Positions 42,635-52,124 of a stretch of DNA of 64,000 bases are shown piece after piece (position 1 is the first letter of the stretch; each line of letters opens with the position of its first letter). Source of the stretch: Parabacteroides merdae ATCC 43184. GTDB taxonomy: Bacteria > Bacteroidota > Bacteroidia > Bacteroidales > Tannerellaceae. The stretch lies in contig NZ_CP102286.1 of assembly GCF_025151215.1 (NCBI RefSeq), forward strand, positions 2,604,001 to 2,668,000, written 5' to 3'. The notes under the pieces were generated by a model that saw only the letters and a list, made by a program, of their open reading frames with translations, made no database searches and had not been told where the DNA came from. A program made the position numbers and the translations under genes.

Positions 42635-43665
42635 GTCCCTACCTCTTTCGTGCCATACTTCGCACCGCCTTCCATCTGGATTTCAGGGGTACGAACATTA
42701 GCGTCCAGAGAAGCATCCACAGCCTTGCGGATCAAGGCTCCTTCCGCCTTACAACCGAAATACTCGAACAGCATAGCTACCGAAAGAATCTGTGCCAACG
42801 GGTTGGCGATATTCAATCCTTTAGCCTGCGGCCATGAACCGTGGATCGGTTCAAATACAGGAGTGCTTTCGCCCGTCGAAGCAGAAGGGAGCAAGCCCAT
42901 AGAACCGCTGATACAAGAACCTTCGTCAGTAAGGATATCACCAAACGTATTCTCCGTTACCATAACATCAAAGAATTTGGGTTCCTGGATCATACGCATG
43001 GCCGCATTATCGACATACATATAGTCGGTCTGAACCTCCGGATAAGAAGGGGCCATCTCTTGTGCGATCTGGCGCCACAAACGCGAAGAAGCCAAGACAT
43101 TTGCCTTATCGACCACCGTCAGATGTTTTTTCCGTTTCATGGCATATTCGAAACCGACTTTCAAGATGCGCTCGATCTCAGGGCGTGTGTACATATTGGT
43201 ATCGTAGGCCTTATCGTTATCCTGATATTTCTCCCCGAAATACATGCCTCCCGTCAATTCACGGATACACAAGAAATCCGCACCATCCACCAAGTCAGCA
43301 CGAAGCGGTGATTTATGCAACAGGCACTTAAAAGTTTGTACGGGCCGGATATTCGCAAACAAGCCCAATTTCTTACGCATAGCCAGCAATCCCTGTTCAG
43401 GACGCACTTTAGCTGTCGGATCGTTGTCGAACTTCGGATCACCTACAGCAGAGAAAAGAACGGCATCCGCTCCTTTACAAATCTCATATGTTTCTTCCGG
43501 GAAAGGATCTCCCACCTTGTCGATAGCATCGGCCCCGCAAAGAGCATATTCATAACGGACTTCATGTCCGAATTTCTTACAAACGGCACTCATCACCTCC
43601 ACACCTTGTGCAGCAATTTCAGGACCGATCCCGTCACCGGGAAGTACAGCTATATTCAATTTCAT
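42607..43665 (-). CDS. leuB: 3-isopropylmalate dehydrogenase
   Basis: 352 residues. Start [20 protein letters not shown]; substrate motif in [20 protein letters not shown]; metal/NAD site in [20 protein letters not shown] and [20 protein letters not shown]. It oxidises and decarboxylates 3-isopropylmalate to 2-oxoisocaproate, the third leucine step. With a citramalate route it could also oxidise 3-methylmalate. It is the last gene of the leu operon, 32 bp after mgsA. The length is normal. Confidence 0.97.
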   Translation of the reverse strand: MKLNIAVLPGDGIGPEIAAQGVEVMSAVCKKFGHEVRYEYALCGADAIDKVGDPFPEETYEICKGADAVLFSAVGDPKFDNDPTAKVRPEQGLLAMRKKLGLFANIRPVQTFKCLLHKSPLRADLVDGADFLCIRELTGGMYFGEKYQDNDKAYDTNMYTRPEIERILKVGFEYAMKRKKHLTVVDKANVLASSRLWRQIAQEMAPSYPEVQTDYMYVDNAAMRMIQEPKFFDVMVTENTFGDILTDEGSCISGSMGLLPSASTGESTPVFEPIHGSWPQAKGLNIANPLAQILSVAMLFEYFGCKAEGALIRKAVDASLDANVRTPEIQMEGGAKYGTKEVGTWIVNYINN

Positions 43666-43697
43666 ATCATAAATGATTTATTAGTTGGCAAATTTTC

Positions 43698-44141
43698 CTA
43701 TTCTCTCTTAAAATAGACGTATTTGGGTTCTGTCGGGACATAGCTTTCATCATCCCACAATGTACTTGTGATCATCAAGTCGGCACTATACCGGTTACAA
43801 GCGATAGGCACGTTATGGACACGGCACTGGCGAAGCAACATCTGGATATCGGCCTCGTGCGGCTGTGGGTTCAAGTCGTCGATCAAGAACACGGCAAGAT
43901 CTATTTCCTTTCGTACTACCATTGCTGCAATTTCGGCATCTCCACCCAGCGGACCGGAATGCATACAGGCGATATCCGCCGTAACACCTTTTTCTTCCAT
44001 CGCCTTCCGAACCAGATTTCCGGTTGTCCCAGTACATACGATATGATGATGGGACAGAAATTCAGCATTGTGAATAGCCCATTCTACCATGTCAGCCTTC
44101 CGGTTGTCGTGCGCAACAAGCGCGATTGTTAACTTCTTCAT
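43698..44141 (-). CDS. mgsA: methylglyoxal synthase
   Basis: 147 residues from the ATG at 44141 (MKKLTIALVAHDNRKADMVE). Family motifs: CTGTTGNLVRKAMEEKG, HSGPLGGDAEIAAMVV (phosphate loop and the catalytic Asp) and FLIDDLNPQPHEADIQMLLR. It converts dihydroxyacetone phosphate to methylglyoxal, a glycolytic overflow valve. Its place inside the leu operon, 102 bp after the second isopropylmalate-synthase-like gene and 32 bp before leuB, is unexpected. Confidence 0.96.
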   Translation of the reverse strand: MKKLTIALVAHDNRKADMVEWAIHNAEFLSHHHIVCTGTTGNLVRKAMEEKGVTADIACMHSGPLGGDAEIAAMVVRKEIDLAVFLIDDLNPQPHEADIQMLLRQCRVHNVPIACNRYSADLMITSTLWDDESYVPTEPKYVYFKRE

Positions 44142-44243
44142 AACTTCAATAATTAATAATTTATCAATGTGATAATTTGCCAATGTACTAATATGCCGAT
44201 AGCCTACATCGCAATTCTCTTTCATTGGCACATCGACACATCA

Positions 44244-45752
44244 TTATTGTTCTATCTTGTTCAGCATCTTCAATGTCGCCTTGATAGCAGCCTCCGTCTG
44301 GTCTGCATCAAGACCACGTGTTTTAAAGTCCACTCCTGCATAATTCCAACTAATGATAGTCTGCACAAAGGCATCGGTCCGTCCGCCGGGTGGTATAGAA
44401 ACGGAATAATTAGTCAGCATCGGGAAAGGACGGCCCAGATCGGTATATATCTTCCGCAGGGCACGAACGAAAGCATCGTACTGTCCATCACCGGAAGCCG
44501 ACTCCTGGTAGGCTTCGCCGTTAATCTCTATCTTCAGGGTGGCAACCGGTTTCAGTCCCTGTGCCAAAGACAGCGAATAGTTCAGAATACGGATGCGCTG
44601 GTCCGCCATCGTATCGTGATGGAGCACATCGCTGATGATATACGGAAGGTCCTCCGTCGTAACCATTTCTTTTTTATCACCCAGTTCGATAATCCGCTCG
44701 GTAACCTTGCGCATAGAGTTCTCGTCGATATCGATCCCCAGTGCTTCAAGGTTCTTACGGATATTCGCCTTACCGGAAGTCTTGCCAAGAGCATATTCGC
44801 GGACACGGCCGAAACGTTCGGGCAACAGATCATTGCAATACAGATTGTTTTTGCTGTCACCATCAGCATGGACACCGGCACATTGCGTAAAGACATGTTC
44901 CCCGATAATCGGTTTGTTAGGCGGAATATGAACACCGGAGAAAGTTTCCACCAATCGGCTGGCATAATTGATCCGTTCTTCCCGAAGTGTCGTATCCACT
45001 CCCAACTGATCTTTCAACACGGCAAGCACACTGCTAAGCGGGGCATTCCCGGCACGCTCTCCCAATCCGTTCAATGTAGTATGAAGTCCTTTTATACCGG
45101 CACGGACAGCAGAGTAGACATTCGCTACCGCCAGATCATAGTCGTTATGAGCATGAAAATCGAACTTCAAGTCCGGATAGCGTGTAACCATTTCCTTACA
45201 ATATTCGTAAGTATTTCCAGGGTTCAGGATGCCAAGCGTATCAGGCAACATGAAACGCCGGATCGGCAAGTCACGAAGCGAATCGACTGCTTGAAAGACA
45301 TATTCAGGAGAGTTTTTAATACCGTTCGACCAATCTTCCAGATAGATGTTCACGGCAATCCCCCGTTCGATTGCCTGGTTGATGACGGAACGTATATCGG
45401 CAAAATGCTGTTCGGGAGTCTTACGAAGCTGTTCCGTCACGTGCTTATAAGAGCCCTTGCAAAGCAAGTTTACCACACGGCAACCAGCCGCTTCGATCCA
45501 GTTTAACGAAACATCACCATCCACAAAGCCGAGCACTTCGAGCTTCTGGATGTTTCCGGTACGTTCCGCCCAGGAAGCGACGCGCTTCACGGCTTCAAAC
45601 TCACCGTCCGAGACACGTGCAGATGCGATCTCCAGACGGTTCACACCCAGATCAAGCAATGCCTGTGCAATGCTCAACTTCTCATGCGCCGCAAAAGAAA
45701 CTCCCGATGTCTGTTCCCCGTCACGCAGGGTGGTATCCATTATTTCTATCAT
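44244..45752 (-). CDS. second 2-isopropylmalate synthase / citramalate synthase-like enzyme
   Basis: 502 residues. HMGL-type TIM barrel: [40 protein letters not shown] and GLGERAGNAPLSSVLAVLKD, with metal-binding HxH. The C-terminal 110 residues are the allosteric LeuA dimer domain (KIEINGEAYQESASGDGQYD). It differs clearly from the LeuA at 47.8-49.3 kb (for instance SGVSFAAHE in place of PGCQLNSIE). I infer a (R)-citramalate synthase feeding 2-oxobutyrate to isoleucine, with LeuCD and LeuB doing the later steps; a homocitrate or second IPMS role is possible. It lies between leuD (48 bp) and mgsA. Confidence 0.85.
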   Translation of the reverse strand: MIEIMDTTLRDGEQTSGVSFAAHEKLSIAQALLDLGVNRLEIASARVSDGEFEAVKRVASWAERTGNIQKLEVLGFVDGDVSLNWIEAAGCRVVNLLCKGSYKHVTEQLRKTPEQHFADIRSVINQAIERGIAVNIYLEDWSNGIKNSPEYVFQAVDSLRDLPIRRFMLPDTLGILNPGNTYEYCKEMVTRYPDLKFDFHAHNDYDLAVANVYSAVRAGIKGLHTTLNGLGERAGNAPLSSVLAVLKDQLGVDTTLREERINYASRLVETFSGVHIPPNKPIIGEHVFTQCAGVHADGDSKNNLYCNDLLPERFGRVREYALGKTSGKANIRKNLEALGIDIDENSMRKVTERIIELGDKKEMVTTEDLPYIISDVLHHDTMADQRIRILNYSLSLAQGLKPVATLKIEINGEAYQESASGDGQYDAFVRALRKIYTDLGRPFPMLTNYSVSIPPGGRTDAFVQTIISWNYAGVDFKTRGLDADQTEAAIKATLKMLNKIEQ

Positions 45753-45800
45753 AATTGTTCATATATAACGCTACTTTTAGCTTGATCCAAAAGCAACAAA

Positions 45801-46388
45801 CTAACGTCTCCTTTCAAATGCTTCAATCTTTTCCTTATTGGAAAGCAAATAATCGATGTCATCGAGGCCATTCACAAGGCAGTCTTTTTTGTAGGCGTTG
45901 ATATCGAAGTGCTCGCTCTTACCCGTAGCCTTATTGGTGATGGTTTGGGCAGGCAGGTTGACTTCGACTTCTGTTTTCGGATCGGCAAAAATCGAGTCGA
46001 AAAGCTCGGCCAGAAAAGGTTCGCTAACCACCACAGGGAGAACAAAGTTATTCAGTTCATTGTTTTTGTGGATATCCGCAAAAAAACTGGACACAACTAC
46101 ACGAAACCCATAATCGGCAATCGCCCAAGCTGCATGTTCGCGACTGGAACCCGAACCGAAGTTTTTCCCCGCCACCAGTATCTGTCCGCCGTAGGTCGGA
46201 TCATTCAAGACAAACGATTCTATTTTGTTTCCCTGCTTGTCGTACCGCCAGTCGCGGAACAAATTTTCACCAAACCCTTTTTTGTCGGTTGCTTTCAGGA
46301 AACGAGCAGGAATGATCTGGTCCGTATCCACATTCTCTAAAGGAAGGGGGACGCAGGTTGATGTAATGATATTGAATTTCTGTTTCAT
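45801..46388 (-). CDS. leuD: 3-isopropylmalate dehydratase small subunit
   Basis: 195 residues. Motifs are [20 protein letters not shown] (start of the swivelling domain), [20 protein letters not shown] (substrate loop) and [20 protein letters not shown]. With LeuC it isomerises 2- to 3-isopropylmalate, and possibly citramalate to 3-methylmalate. It lies 27 bp after leuC, with an ATAAATC-type repeat in the gap. Confidence 0.97.
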   Translation of the reverse strand: MKQKFNIITSTCVPLPLENVDTDQIIPARFLKATDKKGFGENLFRDWRYDKQGNKIESFVLNDPTYGGQILVAGKNFGSGSSREHAAWAIADYGFRVVVSSFFADIHKNNELNNFVLPVVVSEPFLAELFDSIFADPKTEVEVNLPAQTITNKATGKSEHFDINAYKKDCLVNGLDDIDYLLSNKEKIEAFERRR

Positions 46389-46415
46389 GAATGTTAAAAT
46401 TTATGATTTATGATT

Positions 46416-47810
46416 TCAGAAAAACGTTCTCGGATCGGTAATTTCCCCAGTCACGGCTGCCGCAGCAGCTACTAGCGGTCCAGCCAGAATCGTACGGGCC
46501 CCCGGCCCCTGACGTCCTTCAAAGTTACGGTTGCTTGTCGAAACTGCATATTTTCCTGCCGGGATCTTATCGTCGTTCATTGCCAGACAAGCCGAGCATC
46601 CCGGTTGACGTAACCGGAAACCGGCTTCTTCGAATATCTTGTCTAACCCTTCTTCACGGATCTGCGCATCTACCAGCCAGGAGCCAGGAACCAGCCAGGC
46701 GACCACATGGTCGGCTTTCTTCCGTCCCTTAGCAATGGAAGCAAAAGCACGAAAGTCCTCGATACGGCCATTGGTACAAGAGCCTAAGAACACATAGTCG
46801 ATCTTCTTGCCCAACAAGGATTCACCCGGTTCGAACCCCATATACTCCATCGATTTCATAAAAGAAGCTTTCTCCACATCGTTCATACCCTCGACAGTCG
46901 GGATATGTTCGGTAACTCCCATTCCCATACCCGGATTGGTACCATACGTCACCATCGGTTCGATATCGGCAGCATCAAACAGAATCTCTTTGTCAAACAC
47001 AGCATCATCGCCACTTTTCAAAGTCTTCCAATAAGCAACCGCCTTATCCCATTCTTCGCCGGCAGGAGCATTTTCACGTCCCTTAAGATAAGCGAATGTC
47101 GTTTCGTCAGGAGCGATCATACCACCACGCGCTCCCATTTCAATAGACAGGTTGCACAAAGTCAAACGCCCCTCCATCGTCAAGCTACGGATCGCCGCAC
47201 CAGCATACTCGATGAAATATCCGGTTGCACCGCTGGTCGTCACTTTCGACATGATATAAAGGGCGACATCCTTTGCTGTCACCCCTTTCCCTAGATTACC
47301 TTCCACACAGATACGCATGGTTTTCGGCTTTGCCTGCAAAATGCACTGGGAAGCCATAACCATTTCCACTTCACTGGTTCCGATACCGAAAGCGACCGCA
47401 CCGACTGCTCCATGAGTAGAAGTATGCGAATCACCGCAAACGATCGTCATCCCCGGCAAGGTCAGTCCACGTTCCGGGCCTACCACATGAATAATACCAT
47501 TCCTCTCATCCATCATTCCATAATGAGTCAAACCAAATTCGGCAGCATTCTTTGCCAGCGTATCGACTTGATTCTTCGAAACAGGATCTTCGATCGGTTT
47601 ATCCTGATCGTGTGTCGGCGTGTTATGATCCGGCATACAATAGATACGTTCCGGACGAAACGGCTTCAAACCACGTCGACGCATACTGGCAAAAGCCTGT
47701 GGACTAGTTACTTCATGACAGTACAACCTGTCAATGTAAAGTTGTGTGGGCCCCTCTTCGATCATCGTCACTACGTGGGAATCCCAAATCTTGTCAAATA
47801 ATGTATTCAT
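46416..47810 (-). CDS. leuC: 3-isopropylmalate dehydratase large subunit
   Basis: 464 residues from the ATG at 47810 ([20 protein letters not shown]). The [4Fe-4S] ligands are visible: the first Cys in [15 protein letters not shown] and the pair in [34 protein letters not shown] and [19 protein letters not shown] are aconitase-family blocks. It forms the isomerase with LeuD. The start is 10 bp after the leuA stop. Confidence 0.97.
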   Translation of the reverse strand: MNTLFDKIWDSHVVTMIEEGPTQLYIDRLYCHEVTSPQAFASMRRRGLKPFRPERIYCMPDHNTPTHDQDKPIEDPVSKNQVDTLAKNAAEFGLTHYGMMDERNGIIHVVGPERGLTLPGMTIVCGDSHTSTHGAVGAVAFGIGTSEVEMVMASQCILQAKPKTMRICVEGNLGKGVTAKDVALYIMSKVTTSGATGYFIEYAGAAIRSLTMEGRLTLCNLSIEMGARGGMIAPDETTFAYLKGRENAPAGEEWDKAVAYWKTLKSGDDAVFDKEILFDAADIEPMVTYGTNPGMGMGVTEHIPTVEGMNDVEKASFMKSMEYMGFEPGESLLGKKIDYVFLGSCTNGRIEDFRAFASIAKGRKKADHVVAWLVPGSWLVDAQIREEGLDKIFEEAGFRLRQPGCSACLAMNDDKIPAGKYAVSTSNRNFEGRQGPGARTILAGPLVAAAAAVTGEITDPRTFF

Positions 47811-47820
47811 AATTATCAAT

Positions 47821-49317
47821 TCACTTCACAAATTTATTAATTGCATCGATAAATGCCTCTACAGAAGCGGCTATAATATCGGTATTGGCAGCAAAACCAT
47901 AATAACGGTTTCCTTCGTACTCAACCTGCATATGTACCTTCCCCATATCGTCACTGCCTTTATTAATCGCTTGAATCAAAAACTCCTGAATCGTCATCGT
48001 ACGGTGGATAACAGATTTCACCGCCTTGATAGCAGCATCAACAGGACCGTTGCCAGAAGCGGCGGCCTCAAACCTCTCACCAGCTATATTCAGGCAAATG
48101 CTGGCCACAGACTGCAAACCGACACCGGAGGTCACCTGTAAATATTCCAACTTGATACGATGCATGGCCGTGCGGTCTTTGCCAGCAAGCATCAAGATAT
48201 CGTCGTCGTTGATATCTTTCTTACGGTCAGCCAGTTTCAAGAATTCTTCATAAACCTTATCTAGTTTTTCCTGAGACAATTCGACGCCCAATACCTGTAA
48301 ACGGTGTTTCAATGCCGCACGTCCGCTACGGGCAGTCAGCACGATTGCATTATCGTCGATTCCTACATCTTTCGGATCGATGATTTCATAACTTTCACGA
48401 TTCTTCAAAACGCCATCCTGATGGATGCCGGAAGAATGAGCGAACGCGTTACGTCCGACGATCGCCTTATTCGGCTGGATAGGCATGTTCATCAGGCTAG
48501 ACACCATACGGCTGACTCCGTAAATCTTTGTCGTATTGATATTGGTAATAATGCCACGTTCTTTGTGACTCTTGAAAATCATCGCGATTTCTTCCAAGGA
48601 TGTATTACCGGCACGTTCACCTATACCGTTCATGGTGACTTCCACCTGACGTGCACCATTCAAGACACCCTGCACAGTATTGGCGGTAGCCATCCCCAAA
48701 TCATTATGACAGTGGGTAGAAATGATAGCATTCTCGATACCGTCTACATGATCCATCAGATATTTGATTTTCGCCCCATATTCGTCCGGCAGGCAATAAC
48801 CGGTCGTATCAGGGATATTGACAACTGTCGCGCCAGCTTTGATGACCGCTTCTACCACACGTGCCAGATATTCGTTGTCAGTACGTCCGGCATCTTCGCA
48901 ATAAAATTCGACGTCTTCCACATATCTCTTGGCATATTTGGCAGCAGCGACAGCCCGTTCCAAAATATCTTCCTGATTCGAATTGAACTTATACCTGATA
49001 TGATAATCGGACGTTCCAATACCTGTATGAATACGTCCGTGCTTTGCATATTTCAGTGCTTCGGCAGCCACATCAATATCTTTTTCTACCGCACGGGTAA
49101 GCGCACAGATTGTAGGCCACGTTACGGCTTTCGATATTTCAACAACGCTATTGAAATCTCCCGGACTCGATACGGGAAAACCGGCTTCTATCACGTCTAC
49201 TCCCAGTTCTTCCAGAGCTTTGGCTACCTGAATCTTTTCAATACTATTTAACTGGCAACCCGGCACTTGTTCACCGTCACGCAATGTCGTGTCGAAAATA
49301 AATAATCTGTCTGACAT
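47821..49317 (-). CDS. leuA: 2-isopropylmalate synthase
   Basis: 498 residues. Barrel motifs: [40 protein letters not shown] and [20 protein letters not shown]. The C-terminal leucine-binding domain includes [20 protein letters not shown]. It condenses acetyl-CoA with 2-oxoisovalerate, the first committed leucine step, and is feedback-inhibited by leucine in characterised members. It is the first gene of the operon leuA-leuC-leuD-synthase-mgsA-leuB, preceded by a leader peptide and attenuator. Confidence 0.96.
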   Translation of the reverse strand: MSDRLFIFDTTLRDGEQVPGCQLNSIEKIQVAKALEELGVDVIEAGFPVSSPGDFNSVVEISKAVTWPTICALTRAVEKDIDVAAEALKYAKHGRIHTGIGTSDYHIRYKFNSNQEDILERAVAAAKYAKRYVEDVEFYCEDAGRTDNEYLARVVEAVIKAGATVVNIPDTTGYCLPDEYGAKIKYLMDHVDGIENAIISTHCHNDLGMATANTVQGVLNGARQVEVTMNGIGERAGNTSLEEIAMIFKSHKERGIITNINTTKIYGVSRMVSSLMNMPIQPNKAIVGRNAFAHSSGIHQDGVLKNRESYEIIDPKDVGIDDNAIVLTARSGRAALKHRLQVLGVELSQEKLDKVYEEFLKLADRKKDINDDDILMLAGKDRTAMHRIKLEYLQVTSGVGLQSVASICLNIAGERFEAAASGNGPVDAAIKAVKSVIHRTMTIQEFLIQAINKGSDDMGKVHMQVEYEGNRYYGFAANTDIIAASVEAFIDAINKFVK

Positions 49318-49356
49318 AGTTCTTATCGTCTTAAATTTGTTAATATCTTTTCTGAA

Positions 49357-49439
49357 TGAAAAAAGCCTCTCTCACAAGGAAGCGAGAAAGGCTTTTTCAT
49401 ATCTTAATGCCCTGTAAAGCATACACAGTCTCACTTCCT
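49357..49439 (-). terminator. leu operon attenuator (terminator plus antiterminator)
   Basis: The minus-strand RNA has a terminator just before leuA: arms near 49387-49397 and 49361-49373 (AAAAGCCTTTCTC pairing with GAGAGAGGCTTTT), then a U-run. Upstream, region 2 (49427-49439, AGGAAGUGAGACU) can pair over 10 bases with region 3 (49377-49386, CUCGCUUCCU) inside the terminator. It can also pair over 7 bases with region 1 (49478-49484, AGUCUCA) in the leader ORF. The 1:2 and 2:3 helices are mutually exclusive, as in classical attenuators. Confidence 0.85.
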
Positions 49440-49505
49440 ATTCCGTTCCCAGAGTAGAATAATGTTTAGAGAAATAATGAGACTATTTAGCATTACCTGT
49501 TTCAT
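49431..49505 (-). CDS. leu operon leader peptide
   Basis: A 24-codon ORF from an ATG at 49505 to a TGA at 49431. Residues 6-18 are L-N-S-L-I-I-S-L-N-I-I-L-L: five Leu and four Ile codons in thirteen, followed by Trp and a charged tail. It begins 33 bp downstream of the promoter -7 box and its stop codon lies in attenuator region 2. This is the layout of a translated control peptide: a ribosome stalled at Leu (or Ile) codons covers region 1 and frees region 2 to form the antiterminator. Too short for usual gene finders, it is inferred from codon content and RNA folding. Confidence 0.85.
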   Translation of the reverse strand: MKQVMLNSLIISLNIILLWERNRK

Positions 49506-49538
49506 ATTGTCTTTTCAACCGTTTTTGTTTGAACGCTG

Positions 49539-49569
49539 CAAAGATACGGTCTTTTTCCAAACATCCAAA
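49539..49569 (-). promoter_or_regulatory. promoter of the leu operon
   Basis: Minus strand: TTTG (49566-49569), 19 bp, TATCTTTG (49539-49546). It is a perfect match in sequence and spacing to the Bacteroidetes -33/-7 promoter, and identical in layout to the ilv promoter. Confidence 0.85.
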
Positions 49570-49664
49570 TATAATTTAAAGTTTTTATCACTATTTTCTT
49601 ATAAAATAAAAGACAAATACATCTAAATTCTTCAATTCATAACCAACAATCTACTTATCATTTT

Positions 49665-50834
49665 TCAAGGCTTCTTTATGGAGAATTGATCCACCACTTT
49701 CCCGTCCACATCTACGACCTGTATTTTTAGTTCTTTCGGATCGGCAGCCGCTTTCAAAATAGCCGTATTGGAATTGACGATAATCGGGAACGGTGTACGA
49801 TCCGTTGCATCCTGATGGATGAAACGGTGGAGGTGACCACACAACATAACGTCCGGCTTGGCATCGCGTAGCAAAGGCATGAACTTCTGCTCCACTTCCA
49901 AGTTTCCATGCCATCCGCCGATCGGTGGGATATGGGCTACAATAATTTTAAACGGCGCGTCCTTATATTCTTTGCTATCCAATACTCGGCGCAACCATTC
50001 GGCCTGTTCTGTCCGGTATTCGTCGTAGACTGTTATACCGGCATATTCAATATCGGAATCCGGCTTGTCCTCTCCCGTATCCAAAACGACAAAACAGATC
50101 GGACCTTGCCGGAATGTATAGTAGATATTCTCTTCTTTTGGAGAGAAATAACGTTGGAACTCGGTTGCAAAAGCGCCACGTGTTTCGTGGTTGCCTCTTG
50201 TATAATACATCGGAATCTCAGAGGCAAACAGCTTGGTCGCCGTATCCATAAAACCGTCGAAGATATGATTTTCCTCATTGAAGACTGACACCATATCACC
50301 GTTAAAAAGAAAAAAGTCCGTCTTTTTCAAATCACACTTGGAAACTAGGTTCGTCAACAGGTCATTTTTGCCATGTATATCGTTCACCATCGCAAATGAG
50401 ACGGAATTATCCGCAGGATCGCTCGTCTTGAACACCAACGGCTTTTTGGAGTAAACATCAGTCGAGGCATAGTTCCCATAGATGATCTTATGTCCGACAT
50501 GGCTCAGTACTTCCTGTACGAAGACACGATAACGGTAGTTCGTACCCGGTTTAAGCCCTTTGATCTTCACGGTATGGATCGTAGATGTATTTTTTACTCC
50601 GTTACGGGCATCATAATATTTGGGACGTTCGGTAGCATAAAAGTTCGTATCGTCATCCGGCGCCAGCTCCACCCAACCGACAGAAGGTTTATCCGACAAC
50701 CACACGATCGTCACCTCATCAGGCCCTAGATTCTGCAAATAAGGACCATGCACCAACCGAATCTTCGACTCTACTGCTCCTGCTAGACAAACAGACAGCC
50801 ACAATAACATTACTAAAATTTGGAATTTCTTCAT
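49665..50834 (-). CDS. secreted metallophosphoesterase with N-terminal Fn3-like domain
   Basis: 389 residues from the ATG at 50834. The signal peptide is MKKFQILVMLLWLSVCLAGA. A purple-acid-phosphatase-like N-terminal domain follows (LVHGPYLQNLGPDEVTIVWL), then a calcineurin-like core: MVNDIHG (DxH), FLFNGDMV (GD), YTRGNHETRG (GNH[E]), IIVAHIPP and MLCGHLHRF (GHxH). These five motifs hold the di-metal site. It probably hydrolyses phosphoesters in the periplasm. It sits alone between the ilv and leu operons, so its BCAA context is likely accidental. Confidence 0.9.
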   Translation of the reverse strand: MKKFQILVMLLWLSVCLAGAVESKIRLVHGPYLQNLGPDEVTIVWLSDKPSVGWVELAPDDDTNFYATERPKYYDARNGVKNTSTIHTVKIKGLKPGTNYRYRVFVQEVLSHVGHKIIYGNYASTDVYSKKPLVFKTSDPADNSVSFAMVNDIHGKNDLLTNLVSKCDLKKTDFFLFNGDMVSVFNEENHIFDGFMDTATKLFASEIPMYYTRGNHETRGAFATEFQRYFSPKEENIYYTFRQGPICFVVLDTGEDKPDSDIEYAGITVYDEYRTEQAEWLRRVLDSKEYKDAPFKIIVAHIPPIGGWHGNLEVEQKFMPLLRDAKPDVMLCGHLHRFIHQDATDRTPFPIIVNSNTAILKAAADPKELKIQVVDVDGKVVDQFSIKKP

Positions 50835-50995
50835 GATATAATATTTAAGCAATTAAATTCGAATTTATAGCTACGAAGATATCGATTACTATTCAAAAAT
50901 TTCTTATCAAAATGATACATTTTCATTAAAAAAAGTGACAATTCATACCGAATTGCCACTTTCTTTATGCACTCAAATAAAAAATGCGATGTCTA

Positions 50996-52039
50996 TCAAT
51001 TGTTTTCCGGGCGCAATTTACGAACGACTGCACCTGCACGCCACATTTCGCTTTCGCGCAATGCTGCCAGTTCTTTTTCCAAACCTTCACGATAATCCGG
51101 CTTACTGTTCGTATCGATAGAACGCTGCGCTTCGTTACCGCAGGCGACCTCCCGGTATAATTTTTCAAATACAGGCTTAACGGCATCGTGGAACGGCCCC
51201 ATCCAGTCTAAAGCGCCACGCTGTGCAGTAGTCGAACAGTTTGCATACATCCAGTCCATTCCGTTTTCAGCAAACAGCGGCATCAAAGACTGAGTCAGTT
51301 CTTCGACTGTTTCGTTGAATGCTTCGGAAGGTTCGTGGCCGTTTTCACGCAATGTTTCGTATTGAGCCAACAATAAACCTTGGATAGCCCCCATCAAAGT
51401 TCCACGTTCACCAGTCAGATCGGAATAAACTTCCTTCTTGAATGTCGTTTCGAACAGATAGCCTGAACCAACGCCGATACCCAAAGCGATCACACGATCC
51501 CATGCTCTACCGGTTGCATCCTGGAAAATTGCATAGCTTGAATTCAAGCCACGTCCCTGCAGGAACATACGACGCAAAGAAGTACCAGAACCTTTCGGTG
51601 CGACTAGAATCACGTCAACATCAGCAGGAGGGATAATATTGGTACGTTCCTTGTAAGTGATAGCAAAACCATGAGAGAAATACAGCGCTTTTCCCGGAGT
51701 CAGATATTTTTTGATACGCGGCCAGCATTCGATCTGAGCGGCGTCGGAAAGCAACACCTGTATGATAGTTGCTCTTTCGCAAGCTTCTTCAATACCGAAC
51801 AGTGTTTCACCCGGTACCCAGCCGTCGGCAACAGCTTTGTCATAGGTTTTACCAGGACGCTGTCCTACGATAACGTTGAAACCATTATCACGCAAGTTCA
51901 AGCTCTGTCCAGGACCTTGAACACCGTAACCGATAACTGCAATCACTTCATCTTTCAATACTTCTCTTGCCTTTTCCAACGGAAATTCTTCGCGGGTTAC
52001 TACGTTTTCGTCAACACCGCCAAAATTCATTACTGCCAT
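50996..52039 (-). CDS. ilvC: ketol-acid reductoisomerase
   Basis: 347 residues, class I length. The dinucleotide-binding motif is VIGYGVQGPGQSLNLRDNGF. The beta2-alphaB loop reads VGQRPGKTYDKA and lacks the paired Ser/Arg typical of strictly NADPH-dependent forms, so cofactor preference is worth testing. Metal ligands lie in SDLTGERGTLMGAIQGLLLA and the Glu-rich C-terminal helices. It isomerises and reduces acetolactate and acetohydroxybutyrate. It is the last ilv gene, 85 bp after the thioesterase, with a REP-like repeat in the gap. Confidence 0.96.
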   Translation of the reverse strand: MAVMNFGGVDENVVTREEFPLEKAREVLKDEVIAVIGYGVQGPGQSLNLRDNGFNVIVGQRPGKTYDKAVADGWVPGETLFGIEEACERATIIQVLLSDAAQIECWPRIKKYLTPGKALYFSHGFAITYKERTNIIPPADVDVILVAPKGSGTSLRRMFLQGRGLNSSYAIFQDATGRAWDRVIALGIGVGSGYLFETTFKKEVYSDLTGERGTLMGAIQGLLLAQYETLRENGHEPSEAFNETVEELTQSLMPLFAENGMDWMYANCSTTAQRGALDWMGPFHDAVKPVFEKLYREVACGNEAQRSIDTNSKPDYREGLEKELAALRESEMWRAGAVVRKLRPENN

Positions 52040-52088
52040 TTTTTCTACTATTAAATGTAATGTGTTAATAAAATAATTCTTTTGTCAG

Positions 52089-52115
52089 GACAGTTCGCAA
52101 ACCATCCGCCCGTAC
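52089..52115. repeat. REP-like repeat, ilv copy 1
   Basis: Contains CAGTTCGCAAACCATCC-GCCCGTAC. Closely related to the copy at 52877-52902 and more distantly to 57045-57067. Confidence 0.55.
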
Positions 52116-52124
52116 CATGTTTGT

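Noticed and set aside
49318..49664. T-box or other tRNA-sensing riboswitch for leu
   Set aside because: No T-box sequence; the translated leader ORF and competing helices explain the region better.
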